Notes: generated from the sequence alone by a model not told the origin. A stretch of DNA of 64,000 bases from DATAES01 sp963721305 (GCA_963721305.1 CAVRIR010000005.1:682001-746000), one strand, 5' to 3'. Positions 33,658-43,376 are shown, counted from the stretch's first letter. Made by a program: numbers and translations.

Positions 33658-35628
33658 ATGCCGCGATCGTTCAGGTCAGTGCGACTCGTCGTGGTGTTGG
33701 CGGTGGTTGGCCTCGCGGGGTTGGGCGTGACGGGTTGTGTTGCGGATCCTCCGCCGCGGATGAGCGCAACTGTCGCGGGCGATGGTCAGGTGACGGTTTC
33801 GTGGCAGCAGCCGCTGGCCGTTCCGTTTCCGGTCGTCGCCTATGAGGTGACGCCGTGGATCCAGCACGTGAAGCAGACCCCGGTCCGGTTCGACTCGACG
33901 GCGACGACGCAGATCGTGAAGGGGCTCAGGAACTTCACTCCCTACATGTTCACGGTGAAGGCCATCAACGCACTCGGTAACGACAGCGCCTCGTCGGCAT
34001 CATCGGACCCTGTCACGCCCACGGGCGCGCCGAGTCCGGTCACGTTCGCGAGTCTCGTGCCCTTTCCCAGAACCGGTGATGGACTCGCCGTGGGCGATGT
34101 GAATGACGACGGTGTGCCGGACATGGTGTTCGGCGGCGTGTCGGTGCGGCTGGGGCTCGGCGACGCAACGTTTGGCGCGCCCATCGACGCCCCCGCGGGA
34201 GGGGGTCAACCTGTGTTGGTCGACGTGAACGGCGACGGGCTGGTCGATGTCGTCACCATCTACGGCGACACCGACGAGGTCTCGGTGTTGCGCGGTGACG
34301 GCACCGGACATTTCGGTGCGGAGGTGCGCTATGCAACGGGCGCGAACCCATGGAGGCTCACCGTCGCCGATCTCAACGGTGACGATGTCGTCGACCTCGT
34401 CACTGCGAGCGCCTCGGCGAACAGCGTTTCGGTCCTGCTGGGCAATGGGGACGGCACGTTCGCCCCGCACCACGATTACTCCACGCCAGGTCCGCGCGAC
34501 GTTGCCATCAGCGATTTCAACAGCGACGAGATCCCCGACCTCGCGGCCGCCAATGAGATCATGCTCGGCAACGGGGACGGCACGTTCGGCACCGTGATCC
34601 CGCTCGATGTGAGTGGTTTCGTCAGCGCCGCCGGCGATCTGAACAATGACGGTCACGCCGACCTCGTGTTGCAGGCAGGCAATCTCAGGGTCCTGCTCGG
34701 CCACGGTGACGGGACGTTCGACTTGGCTGGTGTCTTCGACACCGTCGGTTGCGAGTGCCCACTGAAGCTTGCCGACATCAACGGCGACGGCATCGTCGAT
34801 GTCGCCGTTGGCGGCAACGGAGGTGCGCCATCAGCCGTGTCGGTGTTGGTCGGCAACGGGGACGGCACGCTGGCGCTGCACACTGACTTCGACGTCGGCG
34901 TGTTCGGCGACGTCGAGGTTTCAGACATCGAGGTGAGTGACCTCAACGGCGACGGCCTCCCTGACCTCACGGCCGCCGCCTACAACATCCCGGATGTCGG
35001 CGAAGCCACGAGCACCGCGTCGGTCCTGTTGAACCGTCCCGGGCTTCCACTGGCACCGTCGGTCGGCGGCGCCCAGGGAAACGACCACGCCGCGACGGTC
35101 TCGTGGACCGCGCCGCCCACCAACGACACCTACCCGATCACCGGGTACATCGTCACGCCACAGATTTGGCACACGAATACGACAGTGCCGCCCACCACGT
35201 ACACCTCCACCGCGACGACCGAGACCGTCACCGGTCTCACCAACGGCACCCGCTACGTGTTCTGGGTCCAGGCCATCAACGCGGTCGGCGTTGGTCAGTA
35301 CTCGGGCCCCACGCCGGGGACGTTCGGCACCTTGGTCGGCAAGCTCCCCAACCCACCAACCATCGGTCCCGCCACCCCCGGCGACACCACCGCCACCGTG
35401 ACATGGACAGCACCCGCACCCGTCGGATCCGCCGTCTCCGGCTACACCGTCACGCCCTACGTAGGGGCCGTGGCCGCGGCGCCGACCACGTTCAACTCCA
35501 CGACCACCACGCAGACCGTGACGGGATTGACCAACGGCACCACGTACACCTTCACGGTCGCCGCCATCAATGGAGTCGGCACCGGACCCGAGTCGCAACA
35601 ATCCAACCCGGTCACGCCAACTCCCTGA
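33658..35628 (+). CDS. Lipoprotein with FG-GAP/VCBS propeller and three FnIII domains
   Basis: 656 residues. The lipobox VTGC (about 24-27) follows a signal sequence, so it should be lipid-anchored outside. FnIII domain 1 is at about 35-120. Residues about 130-450 hold seven calcium-binding DxNxDGxxD motifs (such as DVNGDGLVDVV and DLNGDGLPDLT), the blades of an integrin-like propeller. FnIII domains 2 and 3 follow (about 462-560, 563-655), each with a TGLTNGTxY turn. Such proteins bind ligands or surfaces. Domain 4 of the propeller is shortened (DFNSDEIPDLAAA). Confidence 0.9.
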   Translation: MPRSFRSVRLVVVLAVVGLAGLGVTGCVADPPPRMSATVAGDGQVTVSWQQPLAVPFPVVAYEVTPWIQHVKQTPVRFDSTATTQIVKGLRNFTPYMFTVKAINALGNDSASSASSDPVTPTGAPSPVTFASLVPFPRTGDGLAVGDVNDDGVPDMVFGGVSVRLGLGDATFGAPIDAPAGGGQPVLVDVNGDGLVDVVTIYGDTDEVSVLRGDGTGHFGAEVRYATGANPWRLTVADLNGDDVVDLVTASASANSVSVLLGNGDGTFAPHHDYSTPGPRDVAISDFNSDEIPDLAAANEIMLGNGDGTFGTVIPLDVSGFVSAAGDLNNDGHADLVLQAGNLRVLLGHGDGTFDLAGVFDTVGCECPLKLADINGDGIVDVAVGGNGGAPSAVSVLVGNGDGTLALHTDFDVGVFGDVEVSDIEVSDLNGDGLPDLTAAAYNIPDVGEATSTASVLLNRPGLPLAPSVGGAQGNDHAATVSWTAPPTNDTYPITGYIVTPQIWHTNTTVPPTTYTSTATTETVTGLTNGTRYVFWVQAINAVGVGQYSGPTPGTFGTLVGKLPNPPTIGPATPGDTTATVTWTAPAPVGSAVSGYTVTPYVGAVAAAPTTFNSTTTTQTVTGLTNGTTYTFTVAAINGVGTGPESQQSNPVTPTP

Positions 35629-35652
35629 GCGCCGACGAGCTACAACGACGCG

Positions 35653-36546
35653 GTGACGCTCGACGTCCCCACCGAGGTTCGGAACAAGGTCGTCGCCGAC
35701 GGGAACGAGGCGTGGATCGACGAGTTGCCGTTGCTGGTTCAGTCTCTCGCACAGGACTGGGGACTGGCGATCGGTGCCACGCGGCGCGGAGGTCACGCCG
35801 CGTTCGTGGTCGAAGCGACACTCGCCGACGGCACCGCCGCGGTTCTCAAGATCGGTGTTCCGGGCACGCAACGCGACCTGCGCTTCGAGGCCACCGCGCT
35901 GCGTCTCGCCGATGGCGACGGTTGTGCGGCTCTCTTTCGCGAGGATCCCACCCGCCAGGCGCTCCTGCTCGAGCGGCTGGGGGTCGTGATGTCCGACGTC
36001 GTGCCAGACCCCGCAGCCCGACACGATCTGTTGTGCGACGTCGCGTCGGTGATGTGGCGCCCGGTTGACGCAGACGTCGACTTGCCCTCCGGCGCAGACC
36101 GCGCCCGCGAGTACGCCGAGCAGCTACCGCGGCTGTGGGAGGAGACCGGAAGGGCGTGCTCGCAGAGGACGGTCGAGGACGCACTCGAATGCATCGAGCG
36201 TCGGGGTCGAGCCCACGACGACCGACACGCGGTCCTGGTGCACGGTGACGTCCACCACCACAACGCGTTGCAGGCGCATGACGGGTCGTTCAAGCTCGTG
36301 GATCCTGACGGGCTGCGGGCCGAGCCAGCGTTCGACTTGGGCACGATCGTGCGATGCGACCCCGACTACGCCGACGACCTGCGGGCGAGAACACAACGCC
36401 TGGCCGACCGCTCCGGGGTGGACCCCATGGCGATCTGGGAATGGGGAACGATCCATCGTGTTGTCAGCGGCCTCTACAGCCGACGCATCGGCTTCCAGCC
36501 GTTCGGCGACCTCCTGCTCGCCGAAGCAGATCGACTCACCCGGTGA
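35653..36546 (+). CDS. Aminoglycoside/hydroxyurea phosphotransferase (APH(6)-like)
   Basis: 297 residues, GTG start. HGDVHHHNALQAHDGSFKLVDPDG holds the catalytic Brenner-like loop and metal-binding aspartate; GGHAAFVVEATLADGTAAVLKIG is the nucleotide-binding lobe with the ATP lysine. The HGDVHHHN form is typical of streptomycin 6-kinases and hydroxyurea kinases. A resistance role is not shown: many genomic homologues phosphorylate unknown compounds. It starts 24 bases after the lipoprotein gene. Confidence 0.9.
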   Translation: MTLDVPTEVRNKVVADGNEAWIDELPLLVQSLAQDWGLAIGATRRGGHAAFVVEATLADGTAAVLKIGVPGTQRDLRFEATALRLADGDGCAALFREDPTRQALLLERLGVVMSDVVPDPAARHDLLCDVASVMWRPVDADVDLPSGADRAREYAEQLPRLWEETGRACSQRTVEDALECIERRGRAHDDRHAVLVHGDVHHHNALQAHDGSFKLVDPDGLRAEPAFDLGTIVRCDPDYADDLRARTQRLADRSGVDPMAIWEWGTIHRVVSGLYSRRIGFQPFGDLLLAEADRLTR

Positions 36547-36578
36547 GTCGGGACTCGGTTCAGGATCGGCAGATCGCG

Positions 36579-36779
36579 CTACTCCGGCGGCCGTTCAACA
36601 CCCGAGCGCGAGCGCGGGATACGCACCAGCACGACACCGATGATGATCATGATCGCACCGAACACGGCCCAGATCCCGTTCCCGGTCATGAATGACCCTC
36701 CGAGAACGTCTACGCCTTGAAGGATCCACACGGCACCGACGACGAAGAGAACGACAGCGACGATCCATCGAACGAGCAC
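36579..36779 (-). CDS. Small two-span membrane protein of the oxidoreductase operon
   Basis: 66 residues. WIVAVVLFVVGAVWILQGVDV and GNGIWAVFGAIMIIIGVVLVRI are two membrane spans joined by a glycine-rich loop. GTG 36779 starts two bases after the cytochrome stop, preceded by AGGAGAT, which decides the start. Third gene in the operon with the molybdopterin oxidoreductase. Family unknown to me, though similar small proteins are frequent in actinobacteria. Confidence 0.78.
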   Translation of the reverse strand: MLVRWIVAVVLFVVGAVWILQGVDVLGGSFMTGNGIWAVFGAIMIIIGVVLVRIPRSRSGVERPPE

Positions 36780-36781
36780 GG

Positions 36782-37429
36782 TCAGATCTCCTTCGTCTGT
36801 TTGTCGTCGAGTTGGCTGGCGGCCCACCGCGGCCGTTCCCGCTCTGCATACCAGCGGGGCACGGTTCCGTCGATCATCGATCGGAGCAACTCGGGCTGGC
36901 GAATGGCCTCGAGCACGTGGCCCGCGACCAACACGACGAGGGCGAGATAGCCCCAATCGTGGACGAAGGTCGCGCCAGTGCGCCACGAATCGGCGAACCG
37001 CCGGTTCCACAGCATCAACGAGCCGGTCAACAGCTGCATGACGAACAGCGCGGCAAACAGCGATGTCGCAAGCTTCTGGCCACCGTTGAACTTGCCTGCC
37101 GGAGCAGTGCGCGTCGAGCGCCGTAGCCACCGCCGGTCGGACTTCGTCCACCGACTGAGATCGACGAGGTCAGCGCGCAGCTGGCGGCCGCGACGTGACA
37201 GCAGCACACCGACGAGGAGCGGCACGATCAACAGCCAGCTGCACACGACATGGACGTTCTCCATCAGAGCCCGCCGTCCGATCTTCGTCGACAGCTGATC
37301 GACATACAGGATCGTGCCGGTCAGGAGCACGACGATGCCCAACGCGGCCGTGGCCCAGTGCGCGATCCGAGTGATCGTGTCGAAGCGCAGGAGTACCTCG
37401 TCGTGCGGGCGATCGTCGGGCTCGGTCAT
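36782..37429 (-). CDS. Cytochrome b561 / formate dehydrogenase gamma-like membrane haem protein
   Basis: 215 residues with four spans. Histidines positioned as haem ligands are seen in ITRIAHWATAALG (span 1), ENVHVVCSW (span 2), and FVHDWGYLALVVLVAGHVLEAI (span 4). GKFNGGQKLATSLF precedes span 3, as in FdhI. It would carry electrons between the quinone pool and the exported molybdoenzyme encoded just upstream. ATG 37429 overlaps that gene's stop (TGATG). Confidence 0.88.
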   Translation of the reverse strand: MTEPDDRPHDEVLLRFDTITRIAHWATAALGIVVLLTGTILYVDQLSTKIGRRALMENVHVVCSWLLIVPLLVGVLLSRRGRQLRADLVDLSRWTKSDRRWLRRSTRTAPAGKFNGGQKLATSLFAALFVMQLLTGSLMLWNRRFADSWRTGATFVHDWGYLALVVLVAGHVLEAIRQPELLRSMIDGTVPRWYAERERPRWAASQLDDKQTKEI

Positions 37430-38169
37430 CACGACGTTGGCTCGTCGTGTCCGCCGTTGCTCGCGCCCACCCAGCCATCCAAGTCGTAGCCGCGCGACTC
37501 CCAGTAGCCGCCGTCACCGACCAGGTGGTCCACGAGCTCGATGCGATCGAGCCACTTGCACGACTTGTATCCGTACATCGGCGCGACGTACATGCGCACG
37601 GGTCCACCGTGCTCTCGGGTGACGGGACCGCCCTGCATCGTGTGAGCGACGAGCACATCGGGCCGCAGCGCCTGCTCCATGCTCAAGCTCTCGGTGTACG
37701 TGCCGTCGAAACTGTGGAACACGACCCTCGTCGCTGCCGGCATGACTCCGGCCACCGCGAGGACGTCGGACAAACGAACACCGACCCACGGCACGTGCTG
37801 GACCCGCCAGCCGGTAACGCACTGGAAGTCGCGCGTCAGCGCGGTCTGCGGGAGCCGGTCATGGAGGTCGCCGTACGAGAGGGAGGTCGGTCGCTCGACC
37901 AACCCGTCGATGCGCAACTGATAGTCGCCAGCCGATCGGGACGGCAGCTTCTCGGTCACCGAGTAGATGCGAAACCGCCCCGCCAACGGAAGCAGGGCCG
38001 TCAGCCCAGTCGGGTCGCGAAGCGTGACCGGCAGCAGGGCGTCGGAGGTCAGTTCCTGCAGCTTTGCGCCGGTGAGGATCCCGACGACACCGACGCCAAG
38101 GGCGCCGAGGACCATTCGCCGCCCAATGCGCGTGGAGGGCTCGTCGGCATCCAAGATGCACATTCTCAC
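37429..38169 (-). CDS. Exported molybdopterin-dependent oxidoreductase, sulfite-oxidase/MsrP family
   Basis: 246 residues. IGRRMVLGALGVGVVGIL is an RR-containing N-terminal signal or anchor, suggesting Tat export of a folded cofactor enzyme. The Moco cysteine lies in RDFQCVTGWRV, and the fold continues with VPWVGVRLSDVL and HGGPVRMYVAPMYGYKSCKWL. Together with the b-type cytochrome it resembles the MsrPQ/YedYZ arrangement, though the cytochrome is of the b561 type and not YedZ. Start is GTG 38169 or ATG 38163. Confidence 0.9.
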   Translation of the reverse strand: MRMCILDADEPSTRIGRRMVLGALGVGVVGILTGAKLQELTSDALLPVTLRDPTGLTALLPLAGRFRIYSVTEKLPSRSAGDYQLRIDGLVERPTSLSYGDLHDRLPQTALTRDFQCVTGWRVQHVPWVGVRLSDVLAVAGVMPAATRVVFHSFDGTYTESLSMEQALRPDVLVAHTMQGGPVTREHGGPVRMYVAPMYGYKSCKWLDRIELVDHLVGDGGYWESRGYDLDGWVGASNGGHDEPTS

Positions 38170-38239
38170 GCCTCGAACGCCATGGCAGACGTCAGGATCG
38201 GTGGCCGGCCGAAGTAACGGTCGCCTCTACGATGACGCG

Positions 38240-39505
38240 ATGACCACGATCACCGGAGCTCGCCTGCTCGAGCCTGACTTCTGGCGTCAGCCGCTCGCCG
38301 CGCGGATGGCCGAGTTCAACGAACTGCGCGAGACCGGGCCGTTCACCTCGGTCTCGTTCGAGAACCTCATGACTGGCGGCACGGAGGACTTCCAGGTCGC
38401 GACCCGTTACGCGGAGATCATCGAGATCAGCAAGCGGCCGAAGGAGTTCTGCTCCGGTAAGGGTGCAGTGTCGATCCCCGACCTACCCGCCGAAGCCCTC
38501 GACTTCTTCGGCTCGTTCATCAACATGGACGACCCGAGGCACGCTCGCCAGCGTGGCATCGTGGCGCGGTCGTTCACGCCGAACCAGCTCCAGAACGTCC
38601 TCGACTCGGTCGAGACGATCTGCACCGAGGTGATCGACGGCTTCTGCGAACGAGGCGAGGTCGACCTGGTCAAGGTCATGTCGCAACCGTTCCCGTTGCT
38701 GATCATCTGCGACATGATGGGAATCCCGCGGACCGAGTTCGACACCGTGTTGCGGGCGACGAACGTGATCCTTGGCGCCGGCGACCCCGAGTTCATCGGT
38801 GATGGCGATCCGATGACGGCGATCTTCGAGGCCGGGATGAGTCTGACCACGCTCATGAACGACCTCGCATCCGAACGACGCGCGAACCCGACTGACGACC
38901 TCACCTCCAAGCTGGTCCACAACGACGTCGGCGAGGACATGCTCTCCCCGAACGAGATCGCGCCGTTCTTCATTCTCTTGGCCGTCGCGGGCAACGACAC
39001 GACTCGCACCGCGATCAGTCACGGGATGCACCTGCTGTCCCAGAATCCGGATCAACGACGGATCTGGCAGGACCAACTCGAGGCGGTGACGCCGACCGCG
39101 GTCGAGGAGATCGTTCGCGTCGCGTCGCCCGTGACGTTCATGCGCCGCACGGCGACGACGGACGTGACCATCTCGGGCCACGAGTTCTCCGAGGGCGACA
39201 AGGTGGTCCTTCTCTACGGTGTCGCCAACCGTGATCCCCGCGTCTTCACGGACCCCGAGAGCTTCGATGTGCTCCGCGACCCGAATCCCCATGTCGGTTT
39301 CGGTGGGCCGGGTCCGCACTTCTGTCTCGGTGCACACCTGGCCCGTCGAGAGCTCTCGGTTGCCTTCCGTCAACTACTGACGCGGCTTCCCGACATCGAG
39401 GTGGCGGGCGAACCGGTCCCGCTCGACTCGATGGGATTTCCGCTGGTCGGCGGTATCAAGCGCCTTCCCGTCCGGTTCACGCCGACGACCCCTGTCGGGG
39501 CGTGA
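38240..39505 (+). CDS. Cytochrome P450
   Basis: 421 residues. The haem-thiolate loop is FGGPGPHFCLGAHLAR, the I-helix is LLAVAGNDTTRTAISHGM, and EEIVR supplies the ExxR. NMDDPRHARQRGIVARSFTP is the C-helix. This resembles bacterial steroid and terpene hydroxylases (CYP125/142-like), but the substrate cannot be told. A separate ferredoxin would be needed; none is adjacent. It diverges from the molybdoenzyme, and an SDR follows 38 bases later. Confidence 0.93.
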   Translation: MTTITGARLLEPDFWRQPLAARMAEFNELRETGPFTSVSFENLMTGGTEDFQVATRYAEIIEISKRPKEFCSGKGAVSIPDLPAEALDFFGSFINMDDPRHARQRGIVARSFTPNQLQNVLDSVETICTEVIDGFCERGEVDLVKVMSQPFPLLIICDMMGIPRTEFDTVLRATNVILGAGDPEFIGDGDPMTAIFEAGMSLTTLMNDLASERRANPTDDLTSKLVHNDVGEDMLSPNEIAPFFILLAVAGNDTTRTAISHGMHLLSQNPDQRRIWQDQLEAVTPTAVEEIVRVASPVTFMRRTATTDVTISGHEFSEGDKVVLLYGVANRDPRVFTDPESFDVLRDPNPHVGFGGPGPHFCLGAHLARRELSVAFRQLLTRLPDIEVAGEPVPLDSMGFPLVGGIKRLPVRFTPTTPVGA

Positions 39506-39543
39506 GACCCGGCACGCCCACCGCGTCATCGATCGCTGTCTGA

Positions 39544-40302
39544 GTGGCACAGATCGGCCGGCTCGCCGGCAAGGTGGCGATCGTCAACGGTGCAGCAAGC
39601 GAGATCGGCACGGCTGTCGCCGAGCGATTCGCAGACGAAGGTGCGACGGTTGTTGGTACCGATCGCATCGCGCACTCGATCGGCGACATGTCGTTCGTCG
39701 TCGATCTTCTCGATGACGCGCGGGTCCGAGCGATGTATGACGAGGTCGTCGAGGCGAACGGACACCTCGATGTCATCTACAACAACATCGGCCTGATGGA
39801 CGTCGGGGATCGTGCCCTGATGGACACGAGCGTCGAGACCTGGCACCGAGTTGTCGACGGGAACCTGACCGCGGTGTTCCTGTTGTGCAAGCACGGGGTC
39901 CCGTACGTACGTGACACCCAGCCGCACGGCGGATCGGTGATCAATGCAACGTCGTTTCTCGGCGCCATGGGCTCGGCCACGGCGCAGATGGCGTACTCAG
40001 CCGCCAAGGCGGGCGTGGATCAGTTGACGCGTGACCTCGGTGTCCACCTCGCTCGGAGCGGCGTGCGGGTGAACGCAGTGCAGTTCGGGCCGATCGACAC
40101 GGACGCTCAGCGGGCCGTCTTCGAGTTCAACGCTGATGCGCTCGGTAAACGCCGAGTGCATTGGCCGATGGGTCGCTTCGGCTCCCTCGAAGAGGCCGCG
40201 GCAACCATCGCGTTCCTCGCCAGCGACGACGCAGGTTTCGTAACCGCGACCTCAGTCCGGCTCGACGGCGGCATCAACGGCGCGTTCACCGTGCCCGAGT
40301 GA
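39544..40302 (+). CDS. Short-chain dehydrogenase/reductase with atypical cofactor motif
   Basis: 252 residues, GTG start. Catalytic YSAAKAGVDQL (YxxxK) and the serine region INATSFLGAM are present, with the C-terminal DGGINGAF. The cofactor motif is NGAASEIG in place of TGxxxGIG, and the NNAG segment reads YNNIG. It lies directly after the P450 and could oxidise its product. The altered glycines may change affinity for NAD(P). Confidence 0.9.
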   Translation: MAQIGRLAGKVAIVNGAASEIGTAVAERFADEGATVVGTDRIAHSIGDMSFVVDLLDDARVRAMYDEVVEANGHLDVIYNNIGLMDVGDRALMDTSVETWHRVVDGNLTAVFLLCKHGVPYVRDTQPHGGSVINATSFLGAMGSATAQMAYSAAKAGVDQLTRDLGVHLARSGVRVNAVQFGPIDTDAQRAVFEFNADALGKRRVHWPMGRFGSLEEAAATIAFLASDDAGFVTATSVRLDGGINGAFTVPE

Positions 40303-40321
40303 CCTCTGTGTCGTGTAGGAG

Positions 40322-42235
40322 TCAGGTCTCTCGCGGTCCGACGACGAGCACTTGATCTCGTGCGCCGAGGTGGACGATGTGGGACTTGGCGGGATTCATC
40401 ACCATGGTCGCGGATGCGGCCAGCCGGTAGCCGACAGCCGATGCGCCTTGCGAGATCGCCGCGGCGGCGACAGCAGCGAATGGCAGTGGTTCGTCAGGTA
40501 CCAGCGTCGGGGCGCGCCGCAGTTCGAGGACCGCTCCTCGTGGGTCGAACAGGTCGCCGAAGACAGCATCGAGCTCGGCTCGCTCCGAGAGCTGAGCGAT
40601 CATGAGACTGGCGAGTGCGTCACTGACGATGAAGTCGTCGACGCCCGTTGTGCTCGCGATGGCGAGATTGGCTTGGTCGAGCAGCTCCGCGACGATGCGC
40701 ACCGCGGGGACGGCGTCGGCGGGCCAGATCTTTCGCAGCGTGAGCAGGGTGAGCAGGGTGAGTGCGTCGGCCTCGGCCACCGTGAGTCCGGACCGGTAAC
40801 CGAGCACGATGACGTCGTCGAAAGGCGTTTCTTGTGCGAAGCGCAGCAATTCCTCGGGGCCCCGACGGTAAGGGTGTACGTGGAGGTCGGCGTTGTCGAG
40901 CCGGCAGGCGACGATGTCGGCGGTGTCCACGAGGTCGTCATGAACCGCGACCTCGACCGATGAGCCCGGACTGAGGAACTCGTCGATCTCGGCGAGAACC
41001 TTTGGTCCGAACGAGCTCCAACCACATATCAGTACCCGTATCGGCGGCTCCGGCGAGGTGCGGGCTTCGAATGGTTGCGGTGCAGTGGCGTCGAGGTAGC
41101 CGGTGAACACCACCTTGTCGTCGTCCTCGGCGATCACGATGACCTGGTCGTCGGGTTCGAATCGAGTCTCTGGCGCGGGGTTGAGATCCACGTTTCCGTC
41201 GCGCGCGAGCCGGCCGATGACTGCGCAGTTCTCGAATGCGAGCACTGCGTCGCGGTAGGTGTGGCCGATCAGGTCTGCAACGGGAGCGATGTAGATCTCA
41301 GCACCCTCGAAGTCGAGAAGGTCTTGGAAGGCTGACGCCAGTCCGCCTTGGTGACAGGCCTGAGCCGTGACTTCGGCGACGACATGGTCGGAGTTGATGG
41401 TGACGACGCGACCGTCGGTGACGGTGCGAACGGTGACGGCGTGGTCGTTGTCGGCCAGCTCGGCGACGACATGAGGGCCAGTGAAGTCAGGATCAACGGT
41501 CTTGATCGCAAGGATCGTCTTGACCACGCCGGCGTCGCCGTCGTCGCTTGCGAGCACGATGATCGAGCGCGCATCTCGGATGTTGACGAGGTCGAGATCG
41601 TCGATGTTGGCCGTGTCGCCGGTCCTGCACACGATGCGGGTGTTCTTCGTCGCGCCGACGCGCACGCGGAGCTCGTCCTCCATCTCGGTCTTGTCGCGGT
41701 CGGCGAGAATCACGACCGCTGGATCGCGCACGTTTTCGTTGGCGATGACGAGCTCGCGGACGACCAACGGCAACCGCGGCGACCACCCGAGGATCAGTGT
41801 GTGGTCACGCTCGACGACCGTGCTGCGACCCTTGCGGAGGCGTTCCACTCGTTGGTCCACCGCAGTTGCGATCACGCCGATGAGCGAACCGGCGAGAAAG
41901 ATCCCCGACAGCGTCACGGCCAAGCCGATCAACCGCGTCGGCCACTGCGTGTCGTTGGCAAACGTCCCCGTGTCCAACGTGCGCAGCACGCTCTGCCACA
42001 GATCCTCCGGGAGACTTCCGTTCAAACTGCCACCGAACGTGCCCGCGATGAGATTGAGAAACACGGCCCCGACGACAGCGACCGCGACAGTCAACCCGCC
42101 GAGCCAGGCCACCAATGCCAGCGGACCGCGCGACAAACCATGATCGATGCGATAGCGAAGCCGGATCCGCCACGAATGTCGCACCCCCGGCCTTCGCCGC
42201 ACCGTACGCGCCCTCACCCCACGACGCTGCGTCAA
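40322..42235 (-). CDS. CASTOR/POLLUX-related ion channel with RCK-like domains
   Basis: 637 residues. Two spans (about 39-64 and 102-128) flank a pore-loop region, followed by two Rossmann-type modules: DHTLILGWSPRLPLVVREL at about 143 and IRVLICGWSSFGPKVLAEI at about 402, each continuing as TrkA_N-like domains. GWSP is a CASTOR/POLLUX signature. The plant relatives are nuclear-envelope cation channels; bacterial ones are largely unstudied. Convergent with the SDR at 20 bases. Confidence 0.88.
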   Translation of the reverse strand: MTQRRGVRARTVRRRPGVRHSWRIRLRYRIDHGLSRGPLALVAWLGGLTVAVAVVGAVFLNLIAGTFGGSLNGSLPEDLWQSVLRTLDTGTFANDTQWPTRLIGLAVTLSGIFLAGSLIGVIATAVDQRVERLRKGRSTVVERDHTLILGWSPRLPLVVRELVIANENVRDPAVVILADRDKTEMEDELRVRVGATKNTRIVCRTGDTANIDDLDLVNIRDARSIIVLASDDGDAGVVKTILAIKTVDPDFTGPHVVAELADNDHAVTVRTVTDGRVVTINSDHVVAEVTAQACHQGGLASAFQDLLDFEGAEIYIAPVADLIGHTYRDAVLAFENCAVIGRLARDGNVDLNPAPETRFEPDDQVIVIAEDDDKVVFTGYLDATAPQPFEARTSPEPPIRVLICGWSSFGPKVLAEIDEFLSPGSSVEVAVHDDLVDTADIVACRLDNADLHVHPYRRGPEELLRFAQETPFDDVIVLGYRSGLTVAEADALTLLTLLTLRKIWPADAVPAVRIVAELLDQANLAIASTTGVDDFIVSDALASLMIAQLSERAELDAVFGDLFDPRGAVLELRRAPTLVPDEPLPFAAVAAAAISQGASAVGYRLAASATMVMNPAKSHIVHLGARDQVLVVGPRET

Positions 42236-42486
42236 CGATCAGCCCACCAAGCAGACGGACCTCAGACGCCGAGCGCGATCGCGGCGATGCTCACGATCGC
42301 ACACTAGAACGCGCACGCCACCCGGAACTCGCGGCATCCGGCACGCTGGTGGCGTGATCCTCCCGAAGGTCCGCGATCCTCGGTTCGTAACGATCCGTCG
42401 CGGCGGGACGCTCACCGGTCGATTCGTGCGCTCGTGCTCGACGACCAGCGGTTGCGGAACGACATCTGCTGGTCGGTGTTCGACTG

Positions 42487-43251
42487 CTAGGCCCTAGGAA
42501 ATCGGCGATCGAGAGCACGTACGACGAAGTTCGCCCATGCAGCAAAGCCACCCGTCGAGTAGTGAACGTCGATTCCGGGCGACTGCATGTACTCGGTGTG
42601 TCCGGAGCTCGCGAAATTCCAGCAGAGCACGGTGAGGTTCGGCCAACGCGCAACCGCTTCGTGAAGTTGATAATCGATCAGGTTGCATGCTGCGACGATG
42701 GCCGCTGGCTCGATCGTGCACGGAAGATCCGTCCACAACACTGGTCGGCCATCAGCTAGAGCCATGAACCAGTCGATCTTCTGTGCATAGCGGTAGTAGC
42801 CCGGCGTCGTGAGCTGACCAGCGAGTCCGGTGTCATTGATGCCGAGGTCGTTGACGATGACATCCGGGTCAACCCTGCCCGCAAGGCTCGCGAACCTCGT
42901 CTTCCAATAGTCGGTGGTTGCGCATGGCGTGGAAGCGAGACAGTCGTACGTGCGGATGCCGGCCACGACTCGCGACGCAATCACGGGCACGTAGCCATCG
43001 TCGGAGTGCGTGTTCCACTCCAGGACCGACTCGATATTTCCCGCCGCGAGCGTGACGTTCGAGTCTCCGACGAACAACACAACCGCGCGCGTACCGGCAT
43101 TCTCCGACGTCAACGTCGCGCCAAAGGCAGCCGCGCCCGCGGTCATCACGGCCGCGAGCGCGACAGCAGCGCCAACCCGCAGGCGACCCCAGCGTCGCAC
43201 GCGCCGGACAGTAGCAAGCGCGTCCGGTGTGAATCCGATGAACCAATCCAC
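42487..43251 (-). CDS. Secreted SGNH/GDSL hydrolase, paralogue A
   Basis: 254 residues. A signal anchor (about 25-50, GAAVALAAVMTAGAAAFG) precedes VVLFVGDSNVTLA (block I serine), VNDLGINDT (block III Asn) and GIDVHYSTGG (block V, Asp and His). Two cysteine pairs (CLASTPCATT and CTIEPAAIVAACN) could form disulfides. Likely an extracellular esterase acting on a carbohydrate ester. About two thirds identical, without gaps, to the protein at 49948-50679. GTG 43251 is the first start; the basic stretch VRRVRRWGRLR is about 15 residues in. Confidence 0.82.
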   Translation of the reverse strand: MDWFIGFTPDALATVRRVRRWGRLRVGAAVALAAVMTAGAAAFGATLTSENAGTRAVVLFVGDSNVTLAAGNIESVLEWNTHSDDGYVPVIASRVVAGIRTYDCLASTPCATTDYWKTRFASLAGRVDPDVIVNDLGINDTGLAGQLTTPGYYRYAQKIDWFMALADGRPVLWTDLPCTIEPAAIVAACNLIDYQLHEAVARWPNLTVLCWNFASSGHTEYMQSPGIDVHYSTGGFAAWANFVVRALDRRFPRA

Positions 43252-43376
43252 GATGAACGATCACAATCCGGCTGCGATATGAGCCCGCGATTCTCAGTTC
43301 TGCACTGACCACTGTGGCGGTGGCGACCACCACGCTCAGCGCGCGACGCGGGGACCACCTACCCGCGGCCCCTGTG

